DNA from: Oligosphaera ethanolica
GTDB lineage: Bacteria; Verrucomicrobiota; Lentisphaeria; Oligosphaerales; Oligosphaeraceae
Length of the DNA: 64,000 nt
Assembly: GCF_030814695.1 (NCBI RefSeq)
Contig: NZ_JAUSVL010000001.1
Location: forward strand, 1,054,001-1,118,000
Direction of reading: 5' to 3'
This document shows positions 52,110 to 60,311 of this stretch, piece after piece (positions within the stretch are counted from its first letter, which is position 1; every line of letters begins with the position of its first letter). The translations under genes and the position numbers were made by a program. The notes beneath the pieces were generated by a model, which ran no database searches, had not been told where the DNA came from, and was given only the letters and a program-made list of their open reading frames with translations.

Positions 52110-52640
52110 AAACAAACCAGCCCAGGGCAAGCGGCGCCGAAGGCGCGCGCCGCCCTGGGTACAACGCCATCTATACCTGTGTTCCTCGGCCCCTTTGGCC
52201 CCAGTCGGCGAAGCTGACTGGGGCCAAAGAGGCAATGGAACGATGTGTCTTCCCTTTGCTGTACCTAAGCACCCTGCACGGTGTTTTTTTAGGTCGCCCC
52301 TACAGGGCTCCTTTCGGATAGGACGCTTACCCAGGGCGACGCTCCGCCTTCGGCGTCGCTTGCCCTGGGCTTTCTTAGGCCGCGCCTTTGGCGCTGAAAA
52401 CAAAAGGCCGCAGGAATAGCTGGCATCAACGGCTCCGATGTTACAGGATAACCGGGGAACGGGGAGCAGGCTAAAGCCTGAACACCAGACGCCGCCGCCT
52501 ACCTAAGGAGCATGTAACCTGCAAATTGTCCCAGCGAAGCGCCGGGGTGTACACTGACCGATTACGGGAAAGACATTTTTGGCCGTCTGTGTCGTCTTGA
52601 AAAGGGGGATTATAGATAAAAAATCGAAAAAACTGAATAA
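52095..52640 (+). repeat. Composite repeat block X, copy 2
   Basis: Same order of modules as 37925-38350: CCCAGGGC stem, GGCCCCAGTCGGC hairpin, ACGATGTGTCTTCCC, TGTTTTTTTAGG, second CCCAGGGC hairpin, GCCGCGCCTTTGGCGCTGAA, then after an insertion GACCGATTACGGGAAAGACA and AAATCGAAAAAACTGAATAA. Confidence 0.82.
52435..52555 (-). mobile_element. Family A element inserted into block X
   Basis: Block X copy 1 reads GGCT directly followed by GACCAATTACGGG; copy 2 reads GGCT, then 121 extra bases, then GACCGATTACGGG. The extra bases end with the reversed family A sequence (CAAATTGTCCCAGCGAAGCG, CCGGGGTGTACACT). This gives an empty and a filled site for the element in the same window. Confidence 0.72.
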
Positions 52641-52814
52641 CTTAACGCTTATACCCACAGTCCCGGCCATGGGTCGTAGGTCGTGAGTCGTGAGTCCTCG
52701 CCCCTGCGCCGCCGCCAATCAATCCCACCGGTCCCAAGCGTCGTCTGTGACCGGCTGTTATCAATGGCTCCTATGTTACATGACCGGATAACCTCGGACA
52801 AGTCACGTCGTCAG

Positions 52815-53000
52815 GTCGGCCAAGTTCGGCCCGGAGGGCCGTACCATGCATAGCCCCGGGTGAGGCGCCCGGAGGGCGCCGCAACCCGGGGTGCGACAGC
52901 AACTTGAAATTGCGCCCGGAGGGCGCCACATTGGCAAGGCTAGTCGCTTCCCACGATGCCAGAACGAGGCATGTCGTGCCTACATTATCAATGACTCCTA
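52815..53000 (+). repeat. Dispersed repeat family B, copy 3
   Basis: GGCCAAGTTCGGCCCGGAGG through GGCGCCCGGAGGGCGCC and CCCGGGT/ACCCGGG to GGCATGTCGTGCC and TATCAATGACTCCTATG. It is more diverged than the two copies near 2.3-2.7 kb. Confidence 0.8.
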
Positions 53001-53145
53001 TGTTACATGACCGGATAACCGGGGAATGGGGAGCAGGCTAAAACCTGAACACCATACGCCGCCGCCCACCCAGGAGCATGTAACCTGCAAATTGTCCCCG
53101 GTGAATTCCCCTCCGGAGTAGCTACTGACCGATTTCCCCCCTGCG
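53001..53145 (-). repeat. Dispersed repeat family A, diverged copy
   Basis: Shares GACCGGATAACCGGGGAA, GGGGAGCAGGCTAAA, GCATGTAACCTGCAAATTGT and TACTGACCGATT with 52435-52560; the GCGCTTCGC segment is replaced. Confidence 0.7.
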
Positions 53146-53267
53146 CCGGAATAACGCATTCCGGCGCAACGCCTGATAAAGTGCGGTATATATTAGCGCG
53201 TTCCGCAATCAACCGGGTCTTTTTCGCCCCGGCCATTGTCCACGGGTTAGCAAACCAGGAGAGAAAC

Positions 53268-54815
53268 ATGTTCGATCAAAACAGGCCGAGCACCCAGAAT
53301 CTGAACCGCGCAGAGTATCTCGACAAGGTCCTTGGCTGCTGGACGGGCAAGAACATCGGCGGCACCCTCGGCACCCCGATGGAAGGCAAGCGCGACATCT
53401 TCAACGTGACCTTCTACACGCAGGATCAAAAGGGCGTGCCCGCACCCAATGACGACCTCGATCTCCAGCTCGTCTGGCTCCAGGCAGTCGAGGAACACGG
53501 CGCCGAACACATCACCGAGCGCCTCCTCGGCGAATACTGGATGGGACACATTATCGGCCCCTGGAATGAATATGGCGTGGGCAAGGTCAATATCAGCAAC
53601 GGCCTCGTGCCGCCGCTCTCCGGCGCCGTCAACAACGACCAGTGGAAGAACAGCAACGGCGCCTGGATCCGCTCCGAAGTGTGGGCCTGCATGTTCCCCG
53701 GCTCGCCCGACGAAGCCGCCAGCTACGCCTGGATGGACGCATGCGTCGACCACGCCGACGACGGCATCTACGCCGAACTCTTCACCGCGTCCGTCGAAGC
53801 CGCCGCCTTCGTCGAAAGCGACATCCGCAAGCTCATCGAGATCGGCCTGACCAAGATCCCGGCAGACTGCCGCGTCGCCCGCAGCGTCAAACTCGCCTGC
53901 AGCGAATACGACGCCAAGCACGACTTCGTCGACGCCCGCAATGCCATCGTCAAAGAGAACGAAGATCTCGGCTGGTTCCAGGCGCCCGCCAACATCGGCT
54001 TCACCATTCTGGGCCTGCTCTACGGCGAAGGCGACTTCGGCAAGACTGTCTGCGCCGCCGTGAATTGCGGCGACGACACGGACTGCACCGGCGCCACTGC
54101 CGGTGCCATCCTCGGCATCATCAAAGGCCGCAGCGGCATTCCCAAGGAATGGATTGAGCCCATTGGCGAGACCATCAAGACCGTCGCCATCAATCCTTTC
54201 AAACTGGACGTGCCCAAGACCCTGCAGGAGCTCACCGACCGCGTGGCCCGCGTGGCCTTCGAGACCTGGGTTCGCAACCCCACGCTCATCCCCATCTCCG
54301 ATGCGCCGACCGCCATTGACGACGCCTACCGCGCCAAGTTGCTCTCCTCCGGCGCCGTCGCCAAACGCCTGTGGCAGCGCTCCAGCATGATCCTGCGCTA
54401 CCCCCTGCCCTACGGCTGCTTCAATATCCAGTACGTCGACGGCCCCATCGCCAAACCCGGCGAGCCCCTGCGTATCAAACTCTGGCTCAACCGCCTGGTG
54501 CTTGACGACAAGAGCGTGCACTGCCGCTGGGAACTGCCCGAGGGCTGGACGGCCGAACCCGGCTGCGAAGTCGCTATGCTCGCCCATCACGGCAACGAAG
54601 TCGTCAAGGAAGTCATACTCATCCCCGGCGAATTCGGTGGCGCCTACGAATACGTCCTGCTGGAAATCACCCTCGCGGGTCGTTTCAACCCCGAGTACAT
54701 CACGGTGCCTTTCCAGCTGACCGGCTGCGTCCAGAACGACCACCGCCAGAACACCCAAGACCACTGGGACGCCCGCAACCGCTTGAGCGCCCGTCGCGCT
54801 TCCAGGCCGCTCTAA
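53268..54815 (+). CDS. ADP-ribosylglycohydrolase-family protein
   Basis: A 515-residue protein of the ADP-ribosyl-glycohydrolase (ARH/DraG) fold, whose members cleave N- or O-glycosidic bonds to ADP-ribose or related nucleosides using two magnesium ions. The motifs are present: KVLGCWTGKNIGGTLGTP near the start, NDDLDLQLVWLQAVE, and NCGDDTDCTGATAGAILG at 266-283 (metal-binding Asp269, Asp270, Asp272). Beyond about residue 380 comes a beta-rich C-terminal domain (YVLLEITLAGRFNPEYITVP) that is not part of the basic fold. The ATG at 53268 has AGGAGAG 5 bases upstream. It leads a plus-strand set with an epimerase and a DHDPS-like aldolase, so the substrate may be a sugar or nucleoside rather than modified protein. 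Confidence 0.85.
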   Translation: MFDQNRPSTQNLNRAEYLDKVLGCWTGKNIGGTLGTPMEGKRDIFNVTFYTQDQKGVPAPNDDLDLQLVWLQAVEEHGAEHITERLLGEYWMGHIIGPWNEYGVGKVNISNGLVPPLSGAVNNDQWKNSNGAWIRSEVWACMFPGSPDEAASYAWMDACVDHADDGIYAELFTASVEAAAFVESDIRKLIEIGLTKIPADCRVARSVKLACSEYDAKHDFVDARNAIVKENEDLGWFQAPANIGFTILGLLYGEGDFGKTVCAAVNCGDDTDCTGATAGAILGIIKGRSGIPKEWIEPIGETIKTVAINPFKLDVPKTLQELTDRVARVAFETWVRNPTLIPISDAPTAIDDAYRAKLLSSGAVAKRLWQRSSMILRYPLPYGCFNIQYVDGPIAKPGEPLRIKLWLNRLVLDDKSVHCRWELPEGWTAEPGCEVAMLAHHGNEVVKEVILIPGEFGGAYEYVLLEITLAGRFNPEYITVPFQLTGCVQNDHRQNTQDHWDARNRLSARRASRPL

Positions 54816-54847
54816 CCCTGCGCCACTCCTGTGGCACGCCTCCCACA

Positions 54848-54880
54848 GCCGCAGCCGTCCCACCCCGGGACGGCTGCGGC
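54848..54880. terminator. Strong hairpin after the ADP-ribosylglycohydrolase gene
   Basis: GCCGCAGCCGTCCC and GGGACGGCTGCGGC form a perfect 14-bp stem with a 5-base loop. There is no T-run, so it may reduce read-through or protect the upstream mRNA end rather than terminate fully. Confidence 0.6.
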
Positions 54881-54940
54881 ATGCCTGTAACATCCTGCCT
54901 AAACACCGCTCCCTACGCACTTACCAGAGCCATATCAACC

Positions 54941-55981
54941 ATGACTGGACTAGCCGACACCATTCGGGACGAAGAACACCTTGATGACCTGCTGTCGCGG
55001 CCGTCACCCGAGCTTGTTGACCTGATGCGGCACCTGGATGGCGACATCATCATCCTGGGCATCGCCGGCAAAATCGGCGTTTCGCTGGGGCGTTGTGCGC
55101 TGAACGCCATCCGCCAGGCGGGAGTCCACAAGCGCGTCTATGGCGTTGCCCGCTTCAGCAAGCCGGCGTTGCGCGACAAGATCGCGTCGTACGGCATAGA
55201 GACCATCGCCTGCGATCTGCTCGACCGCGACGCCATCGCAGCCCTCCCGCCAGTTGCCAATGTCATCTTCATGGCCGGGCGAAAATTCGGCACCGACGGC
55301 CGCGAGGATCTGACCTGGGTGATGAACACGGTTGTCGCCGACAATGTGGCCAGGCATTTCCCCTCCTCGCGCATCGTCGCCTTTTCCACGGGTTGCGTCT
55401 ATCCGCTGGTCACGGCGGCAACAGGCGGCTGCGATGAGCAGGTCACCCCAGCGCCAGTGGGCGAATATGCCCAATCCTGCCTCGGTCGCGAACGCATTTT
55501 CCAATACGCAGCGCTGACCTACGGCACCAAGATCACCCTCTTCCGCCTCAATTACGCCATTGATCTGCGCTACGGCGTCCTACACGACATCGGTCGCGCC
55601 ATCCTCGCCGGCGATGAAGTCGACAACAGCGTCGGCCATTTCAACGTGATCTGGCAGGGCGACGCCAACAATGTCGCACTGCGCGCGCTGGAATTGGCCG
55701 CGTCACCGGCGGCCATCATCAATGTCACCGGCTCGGAAACCATCGCCATTGAGGACGCCGCACGCGCCCTCGCCAAGCTCCTGGGCAAGCCCCTGCGTTT
55801 CCGGCACCAGCGCTCTGGCGAAGCCGCCTACCTGTCCGACGCCTCGCGCATGAGCGCCCTCTTCGGCCCGCCGACGGTGCCCCTTGAGCGCTTGATCGCT
55901 TGGCAGGCCGACTGGCTCCGCAAAGGCGGCGCGTCGCTGGACAAACCCACCCACTTCCAGGTCAACGACGGCAAATACTAA
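54941..55981 (+). CDS. NAD-dependent sugar epimerase/dehydratase (extended SDR)
   Basis: A 346-residue Rossmann-fold protein. The nucleotide-binding motif is IILGIAGKIGVSLGR (GxxGxxG, near residue 33), followed by VYGVARFS and IACDLLDRDAI. Where extended SDRs have the catalytic YxxxK, this protein reads GEYAQSCLGRERIF, so Tyr is present but Lys is replaced by Gly/Arg nearby, an oddity that may change the reaction. FRLNYAIDLRYGVLHDIGR and INVTGSETIAIEDAARALAK are typical further on. The ATG at 54941 has only a weak ribosome site; an upstream in-frame start (54881) lies inside the hairpin. It follows the ADP-ribosylglycohydrolase gene and precedes the DHDPS-like gene. Confidence 0.82.
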   Translation: MTGLADTIRDEEHLDDLLSRPSPELVDLMRHLDGDIIILGIAGKIGVSLGRCALNAIRQAGVHKRVYGVARFSKPALRDKIASYGIETIACDLLDRDAIAALPPVANVIFMAGRKFGTDGREDLTWVMNTVVADNVARHFPSSRIVAFSTGCVYPLVTAATGGCDEQVTPAPVGEYAQSCLGRERIFQYAALTYGTKITLFRLNYAIDLRYGVLHDIGRAILAGDEVDNSVGHFNVIWQGDANNVALRALELAASPAAIINVTGSETIAIEDAARALAKLLGKPLRFRHQRSGEAAYLSDASRMSALFGPPTVPLERLIAWQADWLRKGGASLDKPTHFQVNDGKY

Positions 55982-56092
55982 GACGCCAAAACAAGGCTCT
56001 TTGATCACCCTTACGCAGCCGTCAGCCGCGGCTGACAATCAGTTTCTAAAATTCATCCCCTGGGATGGACGCCAGTCCACCCCAGGATTATT

Positions 56093-56133
56093 CGTGTCCA
56101 TTCGTGGTTCTTTCTTTTTCATTCGTGGTTCCT
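56093..56133 (+). repeat. ATTCGTGGTTC-type short repeats
   Basis: ATTCGTGTCC, ATTCGTGGTTC and, after TTTCTTTTTC, ATTCGTGGTTCC follow one another upstream of the DHDPS-like gene. The purpose is unknown. Confidence 0.7.
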
Positions 56134-56160
56134 ATGATCCACCTTCATGGGAGTGGTTCC

Positions 56161-57216
56161 ATGCCCATCGCCCCCGCCGTTCTCCAGCGTTTCCGTGCCG
56201 GCTGCGTCATCCCGGCCCAGCCCCTCGCCCTAGATGAAAACCGCCGTTTTCTCCCTCGCTACCAGCGCGCGCTCTGCCGCTATTACATTGACGCGGGAGT
56301 CGGCGGCATTGCCGTCGGCGTGCACTCGACGCAATTCGCAATCCGCAAGCCCGAAATCGGTCTCTTCGAGCCCGTCCTCAGCCAGACCGCGCAGTTCATC
56401 GACCGCTATTGCGCGCGCCGAGGACAGCCTATCCTCAAAATCGCCGGCATCTGTGGCCGCCGCGACCAGGCGCTCGCCGAAGCCCGCTTCGCAGTCAGCT
56501 GCGGCTACGACGCGGGTCTGCTCAGTCTCGCCGCGCTCCGCGACGACGACATCCAGGCCCTCATCGATCATTGCCACGCCGTCGCCGACGTCCTGCCCGT
56601 CATCGGCTTCTACCTCCAGCCCAGCGTCGGTGGCCGTGTCCTCCCCTACGACTTTTGGCGCAAATTCTGCGATATCGACCATGTCCTCGGCATTAAGATC
56701 GCGCCGTTCAACCGCTACTGCACTCTCGACGTCGTCCGCGCCGTCGCCGAATCCGGCCGTGACATCACGCTCTACACGGGCAATGACGACAACATCGTCG
56801 TCGATCTGCTCACGGTTTACAACATCGCCGGGCGGCGCCTCCGCATCCGTGGCGGCCTCCTTGGGCACTGGTGCTGCTGGACCCGCCGCGCCGTCGAACT
56901 CCTCGCGGAAATCCAGCGCTTGCTGGACAGCAACGCAGCCATTCCGCCCGAGCTGCTCACTCGCGCCGCCCAGATCACCGACTGCAACGCCGCTTTCTTC
57001 GACCCCGCCCACGCCTTCGCCGGCTGCATCCCCGGCATCCACGAAGTCCTGCGCCGCCAAGGCCTCCTCAAAGGCATCTGGTGCCTCAACCCCAACGAAA
57101 CCCTCTCACCTGGCCAGGCCGACGAAATCACCCGCATCCATGACGCCTACCCGCACCTCCACGACGACGCCTTCGTCGCCAATCACCTCCAGCACTGGCT
57201 CGACGACGAAGACTGA
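56161..57216 (+). CDS. Dihydrodipicolinate synthase-family aldolase
   Basis: A 351-residue TIM-barrel protein of the DHDPS/N-acetylneuraminate lyase family (class I aldolases working through a Schiff base). The lysine is Lys179 in GIKIAPFNRY, and the tyrosine of the family is in IGFYLQPSVGG. The start GAGVGGIAVGVHSTQFAI replaces the usual phosphate-binding GTTGE loop by GVHST, which argues against lysine biosynthesis and for a sugar-acid substrate. It is longer than usual (about 300) by a C-terminal helical part. The ATG at 56161 has GGGAG 7 bases upstream. It closes the set with the ADP-ribosylglycohydrolase and epimerase, probably a catabolic pathway. Confidence 0.85.
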   Translation: MPIAPAVLQRFRAGCVIPAQPLALDENRRFLPRYQRALCRYYIDAGVGGIAVGVHSTQFAIRKPEIGLFEPVLSQTAQFIDRYCARRGQPILKIAGICGRRDQALAEARFAVSCGYDAGLLSLAALRDDDIQALIDHCHAVADVLPVIGFYLQPSVGGRVLPYDFWRKFCDIDHVLGIKIAPFNRYCTLDVVRAVAESGRDITLYTGNDDNIVVDLLTVYNIAGRRLRIRGGLLGHWCCWTRRAVELLAEIQRLLDSNAAIPPELLTRAAQITDCNAAFFDPAHAFAGCIPGIHEVLRRQGLLKGIWCLNPNETLSPGQADEITRIHDAYPHLHDDAFVANHLQHWLDDED

Positions 57217-57319
57217 CGGCGCAACCCAAAGCACCCTATATGGCGTGCGACAAAGCAAATAGGGCATGGGGAGACACGACCGATCGGGCCGAGGAACACG
57301 GGACATAGTAGGCGTTTTA

Positions 57320-57405
57320 TCCGGGGCGACGCGCGCCCTGCGGGCACTTGCCCTGGGCTATCGTAGGACACACCCCGTGGGGCCTGCGCCGCTTCGCGGC
57401 AATGA
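57320..57405. repeat. Partial family C/X hairpins
   Basis: GGCGACGCGCGCCCTGCGGG, then TTGCCCTGGGCTATCGTAGG, CCCCGTGGGG and GCCGCTTCGCGGC. It matches the second hairpin of block X. The rest of the 299-base gap up to the parC end (57410-57465) holds CCGGCGAATG repeats and no gene. Confidence 0.6.
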
Positions 57406-57515
57406 AATGCCAATGTACGCAAGGTCGGCGAGTGCCGGCGAATGCGGTCGAGGCCGGCGAATGCTGCGTTCGGAAAGAACGGTGCAAGCACAGCGCCGCG
57501 TCGCCTTTACCCGGT

Positions 57516-60236
57516 TCAATCTTCCAGGAAGAAGGGCGTGTCCTCGTCGATCAGCTTGCGTAGGCGTGACATGCCCTTGGCGGCGCCGTTTTTGACCGCG
57601 TCCGCATCCGGCCCTGCCAATTCATCGGGACTGACGGCACCCGCACCTGATGGAGTTCCGGGCGTTGCGCCGTCTTTGGCATCGCCATCTTTGGCATCGC
57701 CGTCCTGGTCGGTGCCGTCATCAGTAGTGTTGTCCTCGGCGACCGCGTCATCACCCTGCGCCTCGCCGTCCTGATCATCGCCGTCCAGCGTGGCGCTGTC
57801 CTTCGCGTCACCGTTGGTGGCTGGCATTGGTTTTGCGGCCGATTTTACCGGTGGCGGCAATTTTTTCCCGCTCTGTTTTTCAGCGGTGGTGGTGGCGACG
57901 GTGTCGGCGGCTGGCGACGGCGTGGTAGGCGCGTCCGTCGCCGGATCGGTCGCCTGTTCGTCGCCGGTCGCCTGTTCGTCGCCGGTCGCCTGTTCGTCGC
58001 CGGTCGCCTGTTCGTCGTCACTGCCCTCGTCATTTTGCGGCGGGGTAATGGCGCTGCCGCGTTTAATGACATTGATAGTGGTGACTGGGTACTGGGTGAG
58101 TTTGTAGCCCTTGGCCTCGCGTGAGCGCAACGCGTACTGATCGAATTCGACAGTAACGGAATGGTATGAGCGGCGGTTGTTGGGCGCCAATTCCAATGAC
58201 AGCACCACGCCACTGTTGGTGTAGAGATTTTCGATCAGGCAATTCGGTGGCACGATGTGGTATTCGCGCCCGAGGGTAAACTGCTCAAGAGTGAAGCGCT
58301 TGACGAACCAGGTGCCTTCCTGCCGGTCACGGTAGAGGATGGAATAGACTTGGTCCTTGTTCCACAGCATCACGTATTTGGTCGGGCCGATGTATTCCTT
58401 CTCCGGCACAGAAATAACGCGGCAGGTGCCATCGTTGCGCAGCAGGACCAGACGGTCAAACTCCGTGCACACCAGTGGTGCGCTGTCCTTATTGCTGCCC
58501 TTGACATTGGTACCGAGAAAGTGATTCAGGCGGTCGTGGTGCACTTTCACATCGCGCCGCGCGATTTTGCGCACGTCCACCGGGGCGAAGCCCGTAATGA
58601 CCGTCCGCCGCGGGAACTGCGCGCCGTATTTGTCCAGCAGACGCCGGATGTACGCAATCGCGTAATCAACCATGTGTGCCAGATTCTCTTCCGTCGCCGC
58701 CATGTCCTGCAGCAATGACGCGAGGTCCTGCTCGTTTTTGCGAATATCGAACATGGATATGCGCCGGATCGGTATCTGCAGCAGCTTCTCAATGTCAGCG
58801 TCGCTGATGTCCCGGCGGAGCAGATGCCGGAAGCGCTCCAGACCCGCGCGCGTTTCCTTCATCACCAGCTCAAGCGTCTCGCATTTTTCAATGCGTTTGT
58901 AAATGCGGTTCTCGATGAAAATCTGTGCGAGAGTCTTCTCGTGAAACAGGTCTTCCTGCTTTTGCCGTTCGATTTCCAGCTCGCGCTTCAGGTAGCCCTG
59001 GAGCTTTTCGGTGTTGCGCCGCAAGACCTCGCTGACCGTCATCTCCACCGGGACCTGCTCGCGAATCACCCGTAAGGTCGAATTCACCGTGACTTCGCAG
59101 TCCGTGTAGGCGTAGAGCTCGCGAATGGTATCTTCCGCGTAGATATTGCGTGGCAGCGTAATCTCAATGGCGACGTCTTTCGCCGTGTAGTCGTTAATCG
59201 CGGCGATCTTGATGCGGTTGTTCTTTGCCGCACGCTCGATGGAGGCCATCAGCGACTCCGTGGTCGTCGTCGCCGGCACTTCTTTGATGATCACCTTCTT
59301 GTCGCCTTCGGGCTCAATCCGCGCCCTGAGGCGAATGCGCCCAGCGCCATCGTCATACTCGCTCACGTCCATAATGCCGCCCTGCGGAAAATCCGGATAG
59401 AGCTGGAATGGGCGATTTTCCAGGATGGCGATCTGCGCTTCCAGCAGTTCGCAGAAATTGTGCGGGAAGATGCGCGTCATCATGCCCACGGCAATGCCGT
59501 CAGACCCCAGCATCAGCAACGCCGGCACTTTGCAGGGCAGGCGCACCGGTTCCAGACTGCGACCATCGTAGGACTCCGAAAACTCGGTGATTTCCTGGTT
59601 GAACAGCACTTCGCGCGCCATTGGCGTCAAGCGACATTCGATGTAACGCGCGGCAGCGGCGCCGTCGCCAGTCAGGATGTTACCAAAGTTGCCCTGGCGA
59701 TCAATGAAGTATTCTTTGTTGGCCAGCACCGTCAACGCATCGCCAATGGACTGGTCGCCATGGGGATGAAAATGCATCGTGTCGCCGATGATCCCCGCCA
59801 CTTTGTGATAACGGCCGTCATCCACCCGGTGCAGGCAGAACATAATCCGTCGCTGCACGGGCTTCAGGCCGTCGTCCACGTCGGGAATGGCACGATCCTT
59901 GACCACGTAGGATGCGTACTCAATAAAGTTGTCGGCCATCAAGCCGCGGATGCCATCGTCTTCCTCGGCATTGCCATCGCCGCTGTCATCGTCCTCGTCG
60001 CCGGCGTCATCGTCGCCAGCGTCATGGTCCGCAGCCGCCGCCGGCACCTTGTCGCCAGCTTTGTCAGCCTCGCTCAGGTGAGCCGGCACGTCATCGCGAT
60101 CATCGCGATCATCGCCGTCACCGTCGTCAGCAGACATCGACGACACGAGCTCATCGCCGCGTTCATCCGGGCTTTGGGCCTGTTCGCCGGCGGCTTGCAG
60201 CTCGTCCTTATGTTTCTTGCCTTTTCGTGGAGCCAT
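57516..60236 (-). CDS. parC: Type IIA topoisomerase A subunit (ParC/GyrA-like) with long acidic ends
   Basis: The DNA-cutting subunit of topoisomerase IV or a related type IIA enzyme, 906 residues. The core starts near residue 95 (GLMADNFIEYASYVVKDRAI, DGLKPVQRRIMF), with the catalytic Arg197-Tyr198 in AAAARYIECRL and the coiled-coil neck further on. Residues 1-95 are basic and then very acidic, and residues from about 715 are a low-complexity acidic tail with a four-fold GDEQAT repeat (18-bp DNA units at 57948-58018), yet ending in an ordered-looking RLRKLIDEDTPFFLED. The tail stands where GyrA has its DNA-wrapping pinwheel; beta-strands around 600-700 may be a shortened form. The B subunit gene lies 75 bases upstream. 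parC is preferred to gyrA by this pairing and the B-subunit type. Confidence 0.85.
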   Translation of the reverse strand: MAPRKGKKHKDELQAAGEQAQSPDERGDELVSSMSADDGDGDDRDDRDDVPAHLSEADKAGDKVPAAAADHDAGDDDAGDEDDDSGDGNAEEDDGIRGLMADNFIEYASYVVKDRAIPDVDDGLKPVQRRIMFCLHRVDDGRYHKVAGIIGDTMHFHPHGDQSIGDALTVLANKEYFIDRQGNFGNILTGDGAAAARYIECRLTPMAREVLFNQEITEFSESYDGRSLEPVRLPCKVPALLMLGSDGIAVGMMTRIFPHNFCELLEAQIAILENRPFQLYPDFPQGGIMDVSEYDDGAGRIRLRARIEPEGDKKVIIKEVPATTTTESLMASIERAAKNNRIKIAAINDYTAKDVAIEITLPRNIYAEDTIRELYAYTDCEVTVNSTLRVIREQVPVEMTVSEVLRRNTEKLQGYLKRELEIERQKQEDLFHEKTLAQIFIENRIYKRIEKCETLELVMKETRAGLERFRHLLRRDISDADIEKLLQIPIRRISMFDIRKNEQDLASLLQDMAATEENLAHMVDYAIAYIRRLLDKYGAQFPRRTVITGFAPVDVRKIARRDVKVHHDRLNHFLGTNVKGSNKDSAPLVCTEFDRLVLLRNDGTCRVISVPEKEYIGPTKYVMLWNKDQVYSILYRDRQEGTWFVKRFTLEQFTLGREYHIVPPNCLIENLYTNSGVVLSLELAPNNRRSYHSVTVEFDQYALRSREAKGYKLTQYPVTTINVIKRGSAITPPQNDEGSDDEQATGDEQATGDEQATGDEQATDPATDAPTTPSPAADTVATTTAEKQSGKKLPPPVKSAAKPMPATNGDAKDSATLDGDDQDGEAQGDDAVAEDNTTDDGTDQDGDAKDGDAKDGATPGTPSGAGAVSPDELAGPDADAVKNGAAKGMSRLRKLIDEDTPFFLED
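57948..58018 (-). repeat. Four 18-bp in-frame repeats in parC (GDEQAT)
   Basis: GGTCGCCTGTTCGTCGCC is repeated four times, the last unit diverging at its end. It adds four acidic GDEQAT units to the tail without frame change. Confidence 0.88.
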
Positions 60237-60311
60237 GGGTCAAAACGCCCTTTCACATTCACCAGTAGCGCCGCGCACGGCGGCGCTTTTCCCGACTGCG
60301 CCAACGCTGCC

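Larger units (their letters stand above)
51858..53267. other. 1.4-kb gene-free repeat region
   Basis: Between the pseudopilin and the ADP-ribosylglycohydrolase gene. In order it holds a 44-bp tandem array, composite block X copy 2 with an insertion, a family B copy and a family A copy, all listed separately. Bases 52645-52800 and 53146-53260 show no repeat; the latter should contain the promoter of the next gene. Confidence 0.7.
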
